Origin: Streptomyces sp. BHT-5-2
GTDB lineage: Bacteria; Actinomycetota; Actinomycetes; Streptomycetales; Streptomycetaceae
Assembly (NCBI RefSeq): GCF_019774615.1
Contig: NZ_CP081496.1
Location: 5,270,001 to 5,334,000, forward strand
Length of the DNA: 64,000 nt
Reading direction: 5' to 3'
Shown here: one piece after another, positions 38,979-47,180 of the stretch
Position numbering within the stretch: position 1 is the stretch's first letter
How the letters are laid out: the number at the start of each line of letters is the position of its first letter
Notes under the pieces: generated by a model
The model's input: the letters and a program-made list of their open reading frames with translations, nothing else
What the model was told of the DNA's origin: nothing
Database searches by the model: none
Program-made: the position numbers and the translations under genes

Positions 38979-39425
38979 TCAGATCCCGTGCTTTTTCAGG
39001 ATCGCTTCGATGTCCGAGAAGTCATCCTTCGGAGCACTGTCCGAGGCCGGGGCCGCCGTGCTCCCGGGGGCCTTGCGGCCGGCACCGAGGGAGGGCACGG
39101 AGGCGGCCGGCGCCACCGCCGGCGCCTCGGAGGCGGCCGCTGCCCGGCGCTCCTTGCGGCCCGGTATCCCGCGGCGCCGCTCCGCCAGCCGGCTGATCAT
39201 GAACAGCACCGCGGAGAGCGCCAGCACCCCGAATCCGGCCCAGACCGTGGGATTGAGGACGAGACTGGTGACCCAGTCGATGAGTCGCGTCATCGCCAGG
39301 CCGATCGGGATCAGAGCGAAGGCGGCGATCCGGGTCGCGGCCAGGAAGCGCTTGCGATAGGCGGTCAGCGCGGCGATGCCCAGGCCCGCTGCCGAGACCG
39401 CGGCACAGATCGTCGAGGTCAGCAT
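38979..39425 (-). CDS. Membrane protein of unknown function with cytosolic tail
   Basis: A 148-aa protein with three hydrophobic segments: STICAAVSAAGLGIAALTAY, AATRIAAFALIPIGLAMTRL and TVWAGFGVLALSAVLFMISR. A basic stretch (RLAERRRGIPGRKERR) leads to an A/P/S-rich tail ending KDDFSDIEAILKKHGI, a conserved-looking acidic-amphipathic end that could be a docking peptide. The ATG at 39425 follows AGGAGG by six bases. I do not recognise a family. It is divergent from the thioredoxin-fold gene. Confidence 0.78.
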   Translation of the reverse strand: MLTSTICAAVSAAGLGIAALTAYRKRFLAATRIAAFALIPIGLAMTRLIDWVTSLVLNPTVWAGFGVLALSAVLFMISRLAERRRGIPGRKERRAAAASEAPAVAPAASVPSLGAGRKAPGSTAAPASDSAPKDDFSDIEAILKKHGI

Positions 39426-39598
39426 CCGGTCCTCCTGCCGGTCGAAGGGGCGAGCGGGCGTTCCGCGCTCCCCTCCATCCTGCCCCCTCCGGCCCTGCAC
39501 AGGCCATGTCCCGGCCCGGACCTCAGGGAGATCTCCGGGTCGCCCTCCTCCGCAGGTCCGGGTTCTTCCCCAGGCCGACGGGCTGGAAGACTGGCCGC

Positions 39599-40150
39599 AT
39601 GAACGACGCCGCCGCCTCCGGCCCCACCAACCCCGTCAGCCCCGCCCGTCCCGTCCTCGACGTGTGGTGCGACCTCCAGTGCACCGACTGCACCACCGCC
39701 CTGAGCGACGTCCGGGCGCTGCGCGAGCGCTTCGGCGACCGGCTGGAGATCAGGCTGCGGCACTTCCCGCTGGCCAAGCACAAGCACGCCTACGCGGCCG
39801 CCCAGGCCGCCGAGGAGGCGGCCGAACAGGGCCGGGGCTGGCCGTACGTCGAGGCGGTGCTGGCGCGCGCCGAGGAGCTCGGCAGGCGCGGCGAGAGGGT
39901 GCTGCTGGACGTCGCCGGGGAGCTCGGGCTGGACGCCGAGGAGATCGACACCGCGCTGGTCGACGGCCGGCACCTGCTGACCGTGGACGCGGACGAGGCC
40001 GAGGGCAAGGCGATCGGGGTCACCGGCACCCCGACGTACGAGATCGGCGGCGAGCGGCTGGACGGCGGCAAGAGCCAGGAGGGCCTGCGGGCCCGGATCG
40101 AGGAGATCGCCGACCGGCTGCTGGCCGGACAGGACACCGCGGCGGGCTGA
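39599..40150 (+). CDS. DsbA-family (thioredoxin-fold) protein
   Basis: A 183-aa cytosolic protein; no signal peptide is present. The active-site region is VLDVWCDLQCTDCTTALSDV, with CTDC as the CxxC pair, and the cis-proline loop is VTGTPTYEIGG near residue 145. The helical insertion with LPLAKHKHAYAAAQAAEEA fits the DsbA/FrnE-like group. It may be an oxidoreductase or isomerase acting on cytosolic thiols. The ATG at 39599 has GGAAGA about seven bases upstream. Confidence 0.85.
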   Translation: MNDAAASGPTNPVSPARPVLDVWCDLQCTDCTTALSDVRALRERFGDRLEIRLRHFPLAKHKHAYAAAQAAEEAAEQGRGWPYVEAVLARAEELGRRGERVLLDVAGELGLDAEEIDTALVDGRHLLTVDADEAEGKAIGVTGTPTYEIGGERLDGGKSQEGLRARIEEIADRLLAGQDTAAG

Positions 40151-40158
40151 GCCGTCAC

Positions 40159-40181
40159 GGCCCGGCGGTTCCGGCCGGGCC
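40159..40181. terminator. Hairpin between convergent genes
   Basis: GGCCCGG (40159-40165) pairs with CCGGGCC (40175-40181) around a nine-base loop, between the stops of the DsbA-family gene (+) and the GNAT gene (-). Confidence 0.45.
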
Positions 40182-40212
40182 CGCAGGAGACCGGGCCGGT
40201 CGGCGGACCGCG

Positions 40213-41043
40213 TCAGAGGATCGGCTTCCACAGGCGGTACGCCGTGGGCCGGTAGCCCAGCGAGCGGTAGAGGCCCAACGCCGGGGCGTTGTCGGCCTGC
40301 ACGTTGAGCGCCAGGGAGGAACGGCCCGCGGCCAGGGTCTCCCGCTCGGCGACGAGCATCAGGCTGCGGCCGTGCCCCTCGCCCCGGTGCTCGGGCGCCA
40401 CCCGCACGTCCATGACGTAGCCGCCGGGCTGCCCGGGCAGCCGCAGGGCCAGCCACAGCGTGCCGACGTCGGTGCCCTCGTGGGCGAGGACCCGCAGCAC
40501 ATGGCCCGGGGTGGCCGCGCCCTCGGGGAGCAACGCGTCGTGCTCGGCGGGCACGGTCTCCTCGGCGCGTTCCCGGGACATCCCCTGGGCGGTCTGGTGC
40601 CCGACCCGCTCGGCGATCGCGGCCTCCCGCCAGGCCGGGTACCCGGCCTCGTCCAACGGCCGGTCGGTGCTGCCGTCGGGGAGTCCGCCCGGGCGGGTCA
40701 GGGCCCGGGACAGGATGCGGCCGCGTTCGGTGTAGCCCAGGGCCGCCGAGAGCCGTACCGCGGCCTCGGCCTCGGCGGGCACGGTCAGTTCGATCTGCCG
40801 GCAGCCCCAGCCGCGCAGCACCTCCTCGGCGGCCAGCGCGGCGACCGTGGCGCGGCCGCGGTGCCGGTCCGGGGCCGCCACGCCCAGGGCCTCGATCCGG
40901 CCGGCGGTGGGCCCGAACCGGGCGTCGGTGGCCAGCTGGATCCCGCCGACCCGGCGGCTGTTGACGCAGATGTCGTAGGGGCGGGACCGGCGGCCGTCGT
41001 CGTGTCGTACTTCGGGGCCCGCGGGGCGCAGCGTAGTGGTCAC
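40213..41043 (-). CDS. Tandem GNAT acetyltransferase
   Basis: A 276-aa protein with two GNAT folds. The first (about 20-125) has IEALGVAAPDRHRGRATVAA and the second (about 165-276) has DVRVAPEHRGEGHGRSLMLV, each a Q/R-x-x-G-x-G/A acetyl-CoA loop. The last residues LGLYRSLGYRPTAYRLWKP are a typical GNAT end. The substrate is unknown; tandem GNATs of this type resemble mycothiol synthase in layout, but I do not see enough to claim that. The start is GTG 41043. Confidence 0.82.
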   Translation of the reverse strand: MTTTLRPAGPEVRHDDGRRSRPYDICVNSRRVGGIQLATDARFGPTAGRIEALGVAAPDRHRGRATVAALAAEEVLRGWGCRQIELTVPAEAEAAVRLSAALGYTERGRILSRALTRPGGLPDGSTDRPLDEAGYPAWREAAIAERVGHQTAQGMSRERAEETVPAEHDALLPEGAATPGHVLRVLAHEGTDVGTLWLALRLPGQPGGYVMDVRVAPEHRGEGHGRSLMLVAERETLAAGRSSLALNVQADNAPALGLYRSLGYRPTAYRLWKPIL

Positions 41044-41080
41044 GAGGACTTTCTACTCGCCCGCCGCGGGCCCGTCACCC

Positions 41081-41905
41081 TCAGCGCGGGTCGAAGTCCG
41101 CGGCCGACTCCCGGTCGAAGATCCGCATCGCCTCGGCGGTCACCGGGCCCGGTTCGTCGGCGAGTTGGCGGCCGTCGATCCGGGTCACGGCCTGGACGTC
41201 GCGCAGGGTGGAGGTCAGGAAGATCTCCTCGGCGCTCTCCAGGGCGTCCAGCGGCAGGTCGGTCTCCTTGGCGCCGGCCCAGGCGACGGTCAGGGCGCGG
41301 GTGATGCCGGCCAGGCAGCCGGAGTGCAGCGGCGGGGTGTGCAGTTCGCCGTCGAGGACGACGAAGACGTTGGAGCCGGTGCCCTCGCAGAGCGCGCCGA
41401 CGGTGTTGGCGAACAGCGCCTCGGAGGCGCCCCGTTCGCGCGCGCGGGCCAGGGCCACGACATTCTCGCCGTACGAGGTGGTCTTCAGGCCGGTCAGGGC
41501 GCCGCGTTCGTTGCGGGTCCAGGGGACGGTGACGGCCGCGGTGGTGTCCGGGCGGCGGCCGGCCTCGGAGGCCGCGACGACCAGGGTCGGGCCGGCCTCG
41601 CCGCGGTCCGATCCGAGCGGGGAGATGCCGCCGGTGTAGGTGATCCGCAGCCGGCCCAGCGCCATCGGGTTGGCCTCCAGGACGGCCGCGCAGCCGCGCC
41701 GCACCTCGTCGAGGTCGGGGTCGGGCAGTCCGAGCCCGCGGGCGGAGTGGGCCAGGCGCTCCAGGTGGCGGGTGAGGGCGAAGGCGCGCCCCCGCTCGGC
41801 CTTGAGCGTCTCGAAGACCCCGTCGCCGACCGTCAGGCCGTGGTCGAAGACCGAGACCCGGGCGCCGTCGGCGTCCCGTAGTTCCCCGTCGAGCCAGATC
41901 TTCAT
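41081..41905 (-). CDS. pabC: Aminodeoxychorismate lyase (class IV aminotransferase fold)
   Basis: A 274-aa PLP enzyme that releases p-aminobenzoate from aminodeoxychorismate. It has DHGLTVGDGVFETLKAERGR, the PLP-lysine in TGLKTTSYGENVVA, and EALFANTVGALCEGTGSNVF. The family also holds branched-chain and D-amino-acid aminotransferases; context decides: its ATG overlaps the stop of a PabB-type gene by four bases (ATGA). A dedicated glutaminase PabA is not in the window. Confidence 0.88.
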   Translation of the reverse strand: MKIWLDGELRDADGARVSVFDHGLTVGDGVFETLKAERGRAFALTRHLERLAHSARGLGLPDPDLDEVRRGCAAVLEANPMALGRLRITYTGGISPLGSDRGEAGPTLVVAASEAGRRPDTTAAVTVPWTRNERGALTGLKTTSYGENVVALARARERGASEALFANTVGALCEGTGSNVFVVLDGELHTPPLHSGCLAGITRALTVAWAGAKETDLPLDALESAEEIFLTSTLRDVQAVTRIDGRQLADEPGPVTAEAMRIFDRESAADFDPR

Positions 41906-42972
41906 CGCTTGGGTCCTCCGCTCACTTCGTGCTCACCGGACGCTACCGCGAGCAGTCGGCGCGCCTTCAACTCGGTCTCGGCCCACTCCCGCTCCGGATC
42001 CGAGTCCCAGATGATCCCGGCGCCCGCGCCGAAGCGGAGCGCCGGTCCCTCGGGGGCGGCACGGTCGATCCAGAACGTGCGGATGCCGACGTTGAGCCAG
42101 CCGGTGCGGCGGTCGGCGTCCACCCACCCGATGCCGCCGCAGTAGGGGCCCCGTGGGGCGGTCTCCAGTTCCTCGATGATCCGCAGGGCGCTGGACTTGG
42201 GGGCGCCGGTGACCGACCCCGGCGGGAAGGTGGCCCCGAGCAGATCGGCCCACGCCGTCTTCTCGTGGGCCTCGGCCAGTTCGCCGCGCACGGTGGAGAC
42301 GAGGTGGACGAGGCCGGGGTGTTCCTCCACGGCACACAGGGCGGGGACGGTGACCGAGCCGGTGGCGCAGACCCGCCCCAGGTCGTTGCGGACCAGGTCG
42401 ACGATCATCACGTTCTCCGCACGGTCCTTCTGCGAGAGGTCCGCCGGGGTGCAGCCGGTGCCCTTGATGGGGCCGGACTCCACGGTGCGGTCGTCGCGGC
42501 GCAGGAAGAGCTCCGGGGAGGCGGTGGCGATCTCGACGCCGTGGTCGGGCAGACGAATCGTTCCGGCGTAGGGCGCGGGGTTGCCGCGGGCCAGGACGGC
42601 GGAGAGCGCGTCCACGTCGGCGCACAGCGGGTCGGGCAGCGGTGCGGTCAATACCCGGCAGAGGTTGACCTGGTAGACCGTGCCGGCCGCGATGTGGGCC
42701 CGGATGCGCCGGACGCCGTCCGTATAGGCCGCGCGGTCCAGGGAACTGCGCCAGTCCGCCGGTGCGGGGCCGCGCCAGGCGCCGGGCGCGGGGGCGTCCG
42801 CGGCCGTGGCGGGGCGTACGTCCGCGAAGCGGGCGCAGACCACTCCCCCCTCGAAGTCGGCGGTCACCGCCCACCAGCCGGCGGAGTCCAGGGCCGCGGG
42901 ATCGCTGGTCACATCGCGCAGGTCGGTGGCTATCAGGCCGCCGAAGCGGGCCATCGGAGCGAAGTCGTGCAC
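41902..42972 (-). CDS. pabB: Aminodeoxychorismate synthase component I (chorismate-binding)
   Basis: A 356-aa chorismate-utilising enzyme without fused glutaminase. The signature PIKGTGCTPADLSQKDRAEN leads to VMIVDLVRNDLGRVC. The metal and substrate region FPPGSVTGAPKSSALRIIEE and PYCGGIGWVDAD follow. With a glutaminase it makes aminodeoxychorismate for folate. Anthranilate synthase I is the alternative, but the coupled lyase gene favours PabB. The GTG at 42972 (VHDFAPMARFGG) has no ribosome site and lies seven bases from a -10-like TAGACT, so the message may be leaderless. Confidence 0.88.
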   Translation of the reverse strand: MHDFAPMARFGGLIATDLRDVTSDPAALDSAGWWAVTADFEGGVVCARFADVRPATAADAPAPGAWRGPAPADWRSSLDRAAYTDGVRRIRAHIAAGTVYQVNLCRVLTAPLPDPLCADVDALSAVLARGNPAPYAGTIRLPDHGVEIATASPELFLRRDDRTVESGPIKGTGCTPADLSQKDRAENVMIVDLVRNDLGRVCATGSVTVPALCAVEEHPGLVHLVSTVRGELAEAHEKTAWADLLGATFPPGSVTGAPKSSALRIIEELETAPRGPYCGGIGWVDADRRTGWLNVGIRTFWIDRAAPEGPALRFGAGAGIIWDSDPEREWAETELKARRLLAVASGEHEVSGGPKR

Positions 42973-42979
42973 GTCAGTG

Positions 42980-42985
42980 AGTCTA
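42980..42985 (-). promoter_or_regulatory. -10 element of pabB, leaderless arrangement
   Basis: Minus-strand TAGACT ends seven bases before the GTG start codon, the usual -10 to start-site distance. No good -35 box is seen. Confidence 0.4.
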
Positions 42986-43048
42986 TGGCGGGGCCCCCTC
43001 GATCGCCCGGCCCGAACGAGCAGCGCAGCACGCTGCACAAACGCGTTT

Positions 43049-43076
43049 TTGTACTGGCCCCGGAATCCGCTAAAGT
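43049..43076 (+). promoter_or_regulatory. Promoter of the tRNA-Gly/Cys/Val cluster
   Basis: TTGTAC (43049-43054), 16 bases, TAAAGT (43071-43076). The predicted transcript start is about 67 bases ahead of tRNA-Gly. It fits the primary sigma factor consensus of streptomycetes. Confidence 0.55.
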
Positions 43077-43149
43077 TCAACACGTCGCCGGGACGCGGAA
43101 GCGCCCCGGAGGCCAGGGAGCTTCCCGACGTAGTCTGGGAGAGCCTCCC

Positions 43150-43222
<73 letters not shown>

Positions 43223-43262
43223 CGATGTGGGGGATCATCCCGAACCCCCTGCACGCACTCCT

Positions 43263-43333
43263 GGTGGAGTGGCCGAGAGGCGAGGCAACGGCCTGCAAAG
43301 CCGTCTACACGGGTTCAAATCCCGTCTCCACCT
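43263..43333 (+). tRNA. tRNA-Cys (GCA)
   Basis: A 71-base cloverleaf. Acceptor GGTGGAG pairs with CTCCACC, discriminator T. The anticodon arm is ACGGC-CTGCAAA-GCCGT. Confidence 0.97.
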
Positions 43334-43337
43334 CCAA

Positions 43338-43409
43338 GGACGATTAGCTCAGCGGGAGAGCGCTTCCCTGACACGGAAGAGGTCACTGGTTCAATCCCAG
43401 TATCGTCCA
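43338..43409 (+). tRNA. tRNA-Val (GAC), copy 1
   Basis: A 72-base cloverleaf. Acceptor GGACGAT pairs with ATCGTCC. The anticodon arm is CTTCC-CTGACAC-GGAAG, anticodon GAC. It starts four bases after tRNA-Cys. Confidence 0.97.
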
Positions 43410-43433
43410 CTGACCTGGTCACACCAGGTCCCC

Positions 43434-43505
43434 GCGCGATTAGCTCAGCGGGAGAGCGCTTCCCTGACACGGAAGAGGTCACTGGTTCAATCCCAGTATC
43501 GCGCA
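43434..43505 (+). tRNA. tRNA-Val (GAC), copy 2 with altered acceptor stem
   Basis: Identical to copies 1 and 3 except in the acceptor stem, which reads GCGCGAT with ATCGCGC: positions 2 and 3 and their partners changed together, so pairing is kept. A GACCTGG/CCAGGTC hairpin (43412-43430) fills the gap before it. Confidence 0.97.
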
Positions 43506-43545
43506 CGCAGTACCCGCGGTGATCTTGCGAGAGCCGCGGACCCGA

Positions 43546-43617
43546 GGACGATTAGCTCAGCGGGAGAGCGCTTCCCTGACACGGAAGAGGTCACTGGTTC
43601 AATCCCAGTATCGTCCA
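43546..43617 (+). tRNA. tRNA-Val (GAC), copy 3
   Basis: Identical to copy 1 over 72 bases. It is the last tRNA of the cluster and is followed by a terminator hairpin. Confidence 0.97.
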
Positions 43618-43626
43618 CACCGAGGG

Positions 43627-43658
43627 CAGAGGGCCGGAGCAGCAGCTTCGGCCCTCTG
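43627..43658 (+). terminator. Terminator of the tRNA cluster
   Basis: CAGAGGGCCG pairs with CGGCCCTCTG around a partly paired GAGCAGCAGCTT loop, ten bases after the last tRNA, followed by TCGTTGTGT. Confidence 0.7.
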
Positions 43659-43724
43659 TCGTTGTGTCCGAACGTCGTGGCGGCCAACTCCGCCGTGCGG
43701 CCCGGAAGTTCCGGAAAAAGCCAG

Positions 43725-43756
43725 ATGGCCGGGCATCTCCCCAGATGCCCGGCCAT
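43725..43756. terminator. Second hairpin, toward the small minus-strand gene
   Basis: ATGGCCGGGCATCT and AGATGCCCGGCCAT form a perfect 14-bp stem with a four-C loop. It lies between the tRNA cluster and the stop of the 69-aa membrane protein gene and may serve both strands. Confidence 0.65.
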
Positions 43757-43840
43757 TCGTGCCGTCCGCCGCACCCCCGTCCCCACGGGGTTTCGGCCGG
43801 CAGCCGTCCCGGACCGCTCTTCCGGGACCGGGGCGTCCGC

Positions 43841-44050
43841 TCAGTGCCCCAGCATGCCGGCCACGGACGACGCCTGTGTGACGACGGCCTCCCAGCCGCC
43901 GAAGACCACGGCCAGGAGGACCGCCAGCGGCAGCACCATGGCGACCGCTATGAGGGGATGGCGGGTACCGGCGGGCCGGCTTCCGCCGAACGCGGTGCCA
44001 GCCCTGCGGCCCCGCGTCCGGAGGGCCGTCCGCCCCGTGCTCTCCGCCAT
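43841..44050 (-). CDS. Small single-span membrane protein (69 aa)
   Basis: A 69-aa protein with a basic N-terminus (TALRTRGRRAGTAFGGSRPA), one strong membrane helix (PLIAVAMVLPLAVLLAVVFG) and a short tail ending SVAGMLGH. The ATG at 44050 follows GGGAG by about seven bases. It matches the small conserved membrane proteins often found in Streptomyces; no function is known. Confidence 0.7.
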   Translation of the reverse strand: MAESTGRTALRTRGRRAGTAFGGSRPAGTRHPLIAVAMVLPLAVLLAVVFGGWEAVVTQASSVAGMLGH

Positions 44051-44660
44051 CGCCCCGCTCCCGTCGTGATCCAGGGCGGCGGGCGTCTGACCTCGGGGGA
44101 CGAGTGCTGCGCCCGCCGCTTGACCTCAAGCCTAGGCGCGCGGAGGGGGCCCGGGCGTCATGCCGTCGTACCGCTTGGCGGGCCTCCAGGAGGATGACGG
44201 CCGGGGCCCCGGCGTACTCCCCTGGGTGGAGAGAGGCGGGACCGCACCCGGAGAGATCCCCGTGAGGGGCGCCAGGAGCGGGGATGCGGCGCGCGGGAGG
44301 TACACAGGTCCGCCGCGGGCGGGGATGCCGAAACGGTGACTTCGATCACTAGGGGATCTCCTGTGTGCACGACCGTCCCGGCCGTCGCGCGGGGCTCGCG
44401 CAAGACGGGGCCCGCGCCGTTTCCGCACCTTTCGCTCCGTCAAAGTCCGTTGGGGAAGGGATCATTGGGGCTCGGTGCGGGTAGCGGGGCCGGGGGGCGG
44501 GCCGAATTCCCTCCGTGCGGCGGGGATCGGGGCGGCCACCGGTAATCCGGTTGCCGACGCATGCGCGGCCTCTCAGCACAGCGAGCCGTCAATCCGTAAG
44601 CTGTGCCACGTCAGACGGTTGAGCGGAGTGGGGCCTCCCCACCGCAGGCAGGGGACGGAC
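44051..44660. other. Gene-free region upstream of the kinase gene
   Basis: No convincing gene lies in these 610 bases; the open frames have no ribosome site and read as arginine- and proline-rich sequence. A GTGA-N6-TCAC dyad at 44336-44349 is the only operator-like motif I see, similar in outline to CRP-type sites, but no promoter can be placed firmly beside it. Confidence 0.4.
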
Positions 44661-46013
44661 ATGGCGATGATGCGGCTCCGGCGCGAGGACCCGCGTGTCG
44701 TCGGATCGTTCCGACTGCACCGCCGGCTCGGCGCGGGCGGGATGGGCGTGGTCTACCTCGGCTCGGACAAGCGCGGGCAGCGGGTCGCATTGAAGGTGAT
44801 CCGGCCGGATCTGGCGGAGGATCAGGAGTTCCGGTCGCGGTTCGCCCGCGAGGTCTCGGCCGCCCGGCGGATCCGCGGCGGCTGTACGGCGCGGCTGGTG
44901 GCGGCGGACCTGGACGCCGACCGTCCGTGGTTCGCGACCCAGTACGTCCCCGGTCCCTCGCTGCACGACAAGGTGAACGAGGAGGGACCGCTCTCCCCCG
45001 CGCAGGTCGCCGCCATCGGGGCGGCGCTGTCCGAGGGGCTGCTGGCCGTCCACGACGCGGGTGTGGTGCACCGGGATCTGAAGCCGTCCAACATCCTGCT
45101 GTCGCCCAAGGGTCCGCGGATCATCGACTTCGGGATCGCCTGGGCGACCGGGGCCAGCACGCTGACGCACGTCGGAACGGCCGTCGGGTCGCCCGGCTTC
45201 CTGGCACCGGAGCAGGTGCGCGGCGCGGCGGTGACGCCGGCCACCGACATCTTCTCGCTGGGCGCCACCCTCGCGTACGCCTGCACCGCGGACTCGCCGT
45301 TCGGGCAGGGCAGTTCGGAGGTCATGCTCTACCGCGTGGTCCACGAGGAGGCGCAGCTGGCCGGGGTGCCGGACGCGCTGGCGCCGCTGCTCGCGTCATG
45401 CCTGGCCAAGGACCCGGCGGACCGGCCCAGCACGCTGTCGCTGTCGCTGCGGCTGAAGGAGATCGCGGCCCGCGAGGCGCACGGGCACTCGGCCGGGGCG
45501 TGGGAGAACTCGCCGGGCGACGAGGACGGCTGGGGCCGCGCGGAGCGGCGGCCTGCGGAGCGTCCGACCGGGCGGCGCGCCGAGGAGTACGCGCGTCAGC
45601 GGACCGAGCGGGGTACGGGGGGTACGTCCGCGCCGCGGCCGGCCCGGCCCGCGGGGTCGCGGGACGCGGCGGCGCGGGATCGGGGTCCCGCGTCGTCGGG
45701 CGGCGCCGCGCGGACCGGTGGACGGGCCACCGGGCAGCGGCCGGCCTCGCGGCCCACGGGGCGAAACGGTTCGCGTACGCCGCCGCGCACGGGTGCGGGC
45801 GGCCGGCGGCCGGGTCCGGACCGGCGGCTGCTGCGGCAGCGCGTGGTGGTGTTCGTGGTGGTGACGTTGCTGGTGGCGCTGGGGATCGCGGCGGCCCAGG
45901 GATGCCAGGGCCCGACCCGTGGGCTCGGCGGCGAGCGGCCGGTGAGCGTGGCGTCGCATGACGCCGGGAGCGCGGCCGGTGGTACGGCCGGTGGCGGGGC
46001 ACGGCGGCACTGA
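44661..46013 (+). CDS. Membrane-anchored Ser/Thr protein kinase (PknB-like, no PASTA)
   Basis: A 450-aa Hanks-type kinase. The kinase domain (about 12-275) has GAGGMGVVYLG, catalytic Lys in VALKVIRP, HRDLKPSNILL near residue 137 and DFGIAW for metal binding, with APEQVRG as activation-segment end. A long disordered linker rich in R, G, P and A (about 285-390) leads to one membrane helix (VVVFVVVTLLVALGIAAA) and a 35-residue outer tail without PASTA or other sensor domains. The signal it senses is not evident. The ATG at 44661 follows AGGGGACGGAC. Confidence 0.92.
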   Translation: MAMMRLRREDPRVVGSFRLHRRLGAGGMGVVYLGSDKRGQRVALKVIRPDLAEDQEFRSRFAREVSAARRIRGGCTARLVAADLDADRPWFATQYVPGPSLHDKVNEEGPLSPAQVAAIGAALSEGLLAVHDAGVVHRDLKPSNILLSPKGPRIIDFGIAWATGASTLTHVGTAVGSPGFLAPEQVRGAAVTPATDIFSLGATLAYACTADSPFGQGSSEVMLYRVVHEEAQLAGVPDALAPLLASCLAKDPADRPSTLSLSLRLKEIAAREAHGHSAGAWENSPGDEDGWGRAERRPAERPTGRRAEEYARQRTERGTGGTSAPRPARPAGSRDAAARDRGPASSGGAARTGGRATGQRPASRPTGRNGSRTPPRTGAGGRRPGPDRRLLRQRVVVFVVVTLLVALGIAAAQGCQGPTRGLGGERPVSVASHDAGSAAGGTAGGGARRH

Positions 46014-46159
46014 GGGTACGCGGCCGGGGCGTGAGGGGCGCCGTTCCCGTGCGTGCGGCTCCGAAGGGGGCGGGTGGTGGGCCTTAGGGGGTGGGGGAAC
46101 GGATTCCCTAGGGGGTGCGTGGGCCCCCTGCGGGGCCACAACGTGGGGTGGGTGGGGGG

Positions 46160-47113
46160 TTATTCCGGCGTGTGCGGCGGGTCGGCGACCGGTGTGTGGG
46201 GAGGAGCGGTGGCCGGTGGGTGGGGAGCAGCAGCGGCCGACGTGTGGGGAGGAGCGGTGGGCGGCGTTTGGGGAGAGGCGGTGGGCGGTGTCGTGGCCGG
46301 TGTGTGGGGTGTGGCGGTGACCGCGTAGAAGGCGACTGCGGCGGCGGCGCCGACGTTGAGGGAGTCGACGCCGTGGGCCATGGGGATGCGGACCCATTCG
46401 TCGGCGGCGCGCAGGGCGCCCGTGGTCAGGCCGCCGCCCTCCGCGCCGAGCATCAGCGCGGCCCGTTCGAGGGTGTGCGGGGCGACCTCGTCGAGGGCCC
46501 GGGCCCCGTCGGCCGGGGTCAGCGCGAGCAGGCTGAAACCCGCCTCCCGGACGACGGCCAGGTCCCGCGGCCAGGTCTCCAGACGGGCGTACGGGACCGA
46601 GAAGACCGCGCCCATGGAGACCTTCACCGAGCGGCGGTAGAGCGGGTCGGCGCAGTCCGGGGAGAGCAGCACCGCGTCCATGCCCAGGGCGGCGGCGCTG
46701 CGGAAGATGGCACCGATGTTGGTGTGGTCGTTGACCGCTTCCATGACCGCGATCCGGCGGGCGCCGGTGAGGAGTTCGGCGGCCGTCGGCAACGGCTTGC
46801 GCTGCATGGAGGCGAGGGCGCCGCGGTGCACGTGATAGCCCGTCACCCGCTCGGCGAGGTCCGGGCTGACGGCGTAGACCGGGGCCGGGACCTCGTCGAT
46901 GACGTCCCGCATCACGTCGACCCACTTGGCCGAGAGCAGCATGGAGCGCATCTCGTAGCCGGCGTGCCGGGCGCGGCGGATGACCTTCTCGCCCTCGGCG
47001 ATGAAGAGTCCTTCGGCCGGTTCGCGGCGGCGCCGCAGCTCGACGTCGGTGAGGCCGGTGTAGTCGCCCAGCCGCGGGTCGTCCGGGTCGTCGACGGTGA
47101 TGATTTCTGCCAC
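46160..47113 (-). CDS. TrmH/SpoU-family RNA 2'-O-methyltransferase with repetitive C-terminal tail
   Basis: A 317-aa SPOUT methyltransferase. The N-terminal substrate-binding domain has GLFIAEGEKVIRRARHAGYE. The SAM-binding knot has NDHTNIGAIFRSAAALGMDA (motif 1), ALMLGAEGGGL (motif 2) and VRIPMAHGVDSLNVGAAAAV (motif 3). The family normally ends here, near residue 268. About 50 extra residues form a P/T/H/A-rich repetitive tail (phrases like APPHTP and TPPTA). rRNA or tRNA target is unknown. The start is ATG 47113. Confidence 0.9.
   Translation of the reverse strand: MAEIITVDDPDDPRLGDYTGLTDVELRRRREPAEGLFIAEGEKVIRRARHAGYEMRSMLLSAKWVDVMRDVIDEVPAPVYAVSPDLAERVTGYHVHRGALASMQRKPLPTAAELLTGARRIAVMEAVNDHTNIGAIFRSAAALGMDAVLLSPDCADPLYRRSVKVSMGAVFSVPYARLETWPRDLAVVREAGFSLLALTPADGARALDEVAPHTLERAALMLGAEGGGLTTGALRAADEWVRIPMAHGVDSLNVGAAAAVAFYAVTATPHTPATTPPTASPQTPPTAPPHTSAAAAPHPPATAPPHTPVADPPHTPE
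46165..46322. repeat. Degenerate tandem repeat in the methyltransferase 3' end
   Basis: Units around GTGTGGGGAGGAGCGGTGG recur every 18 to 36 bases, diverged by small indels in multiples of three so that the minus-strand reading frame stays open. They encode the P/T/H-rich tail. Confidence 0.75.
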
Positions 47114-47180
47114 GGGGAGATAGTGCCTTGTCGGTGTCGAGGAGGCTGGGCCGGGAAGCGGTTTCGGTCGGTGGTTCCGG

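Noticed and set aside
44132-44443. 103-codon minus-strand frame upstream of the kinase
   Set aside because: No ribosome site, no domain, arginine/proline-rich composition typical of random frames in GC-rich DNA.
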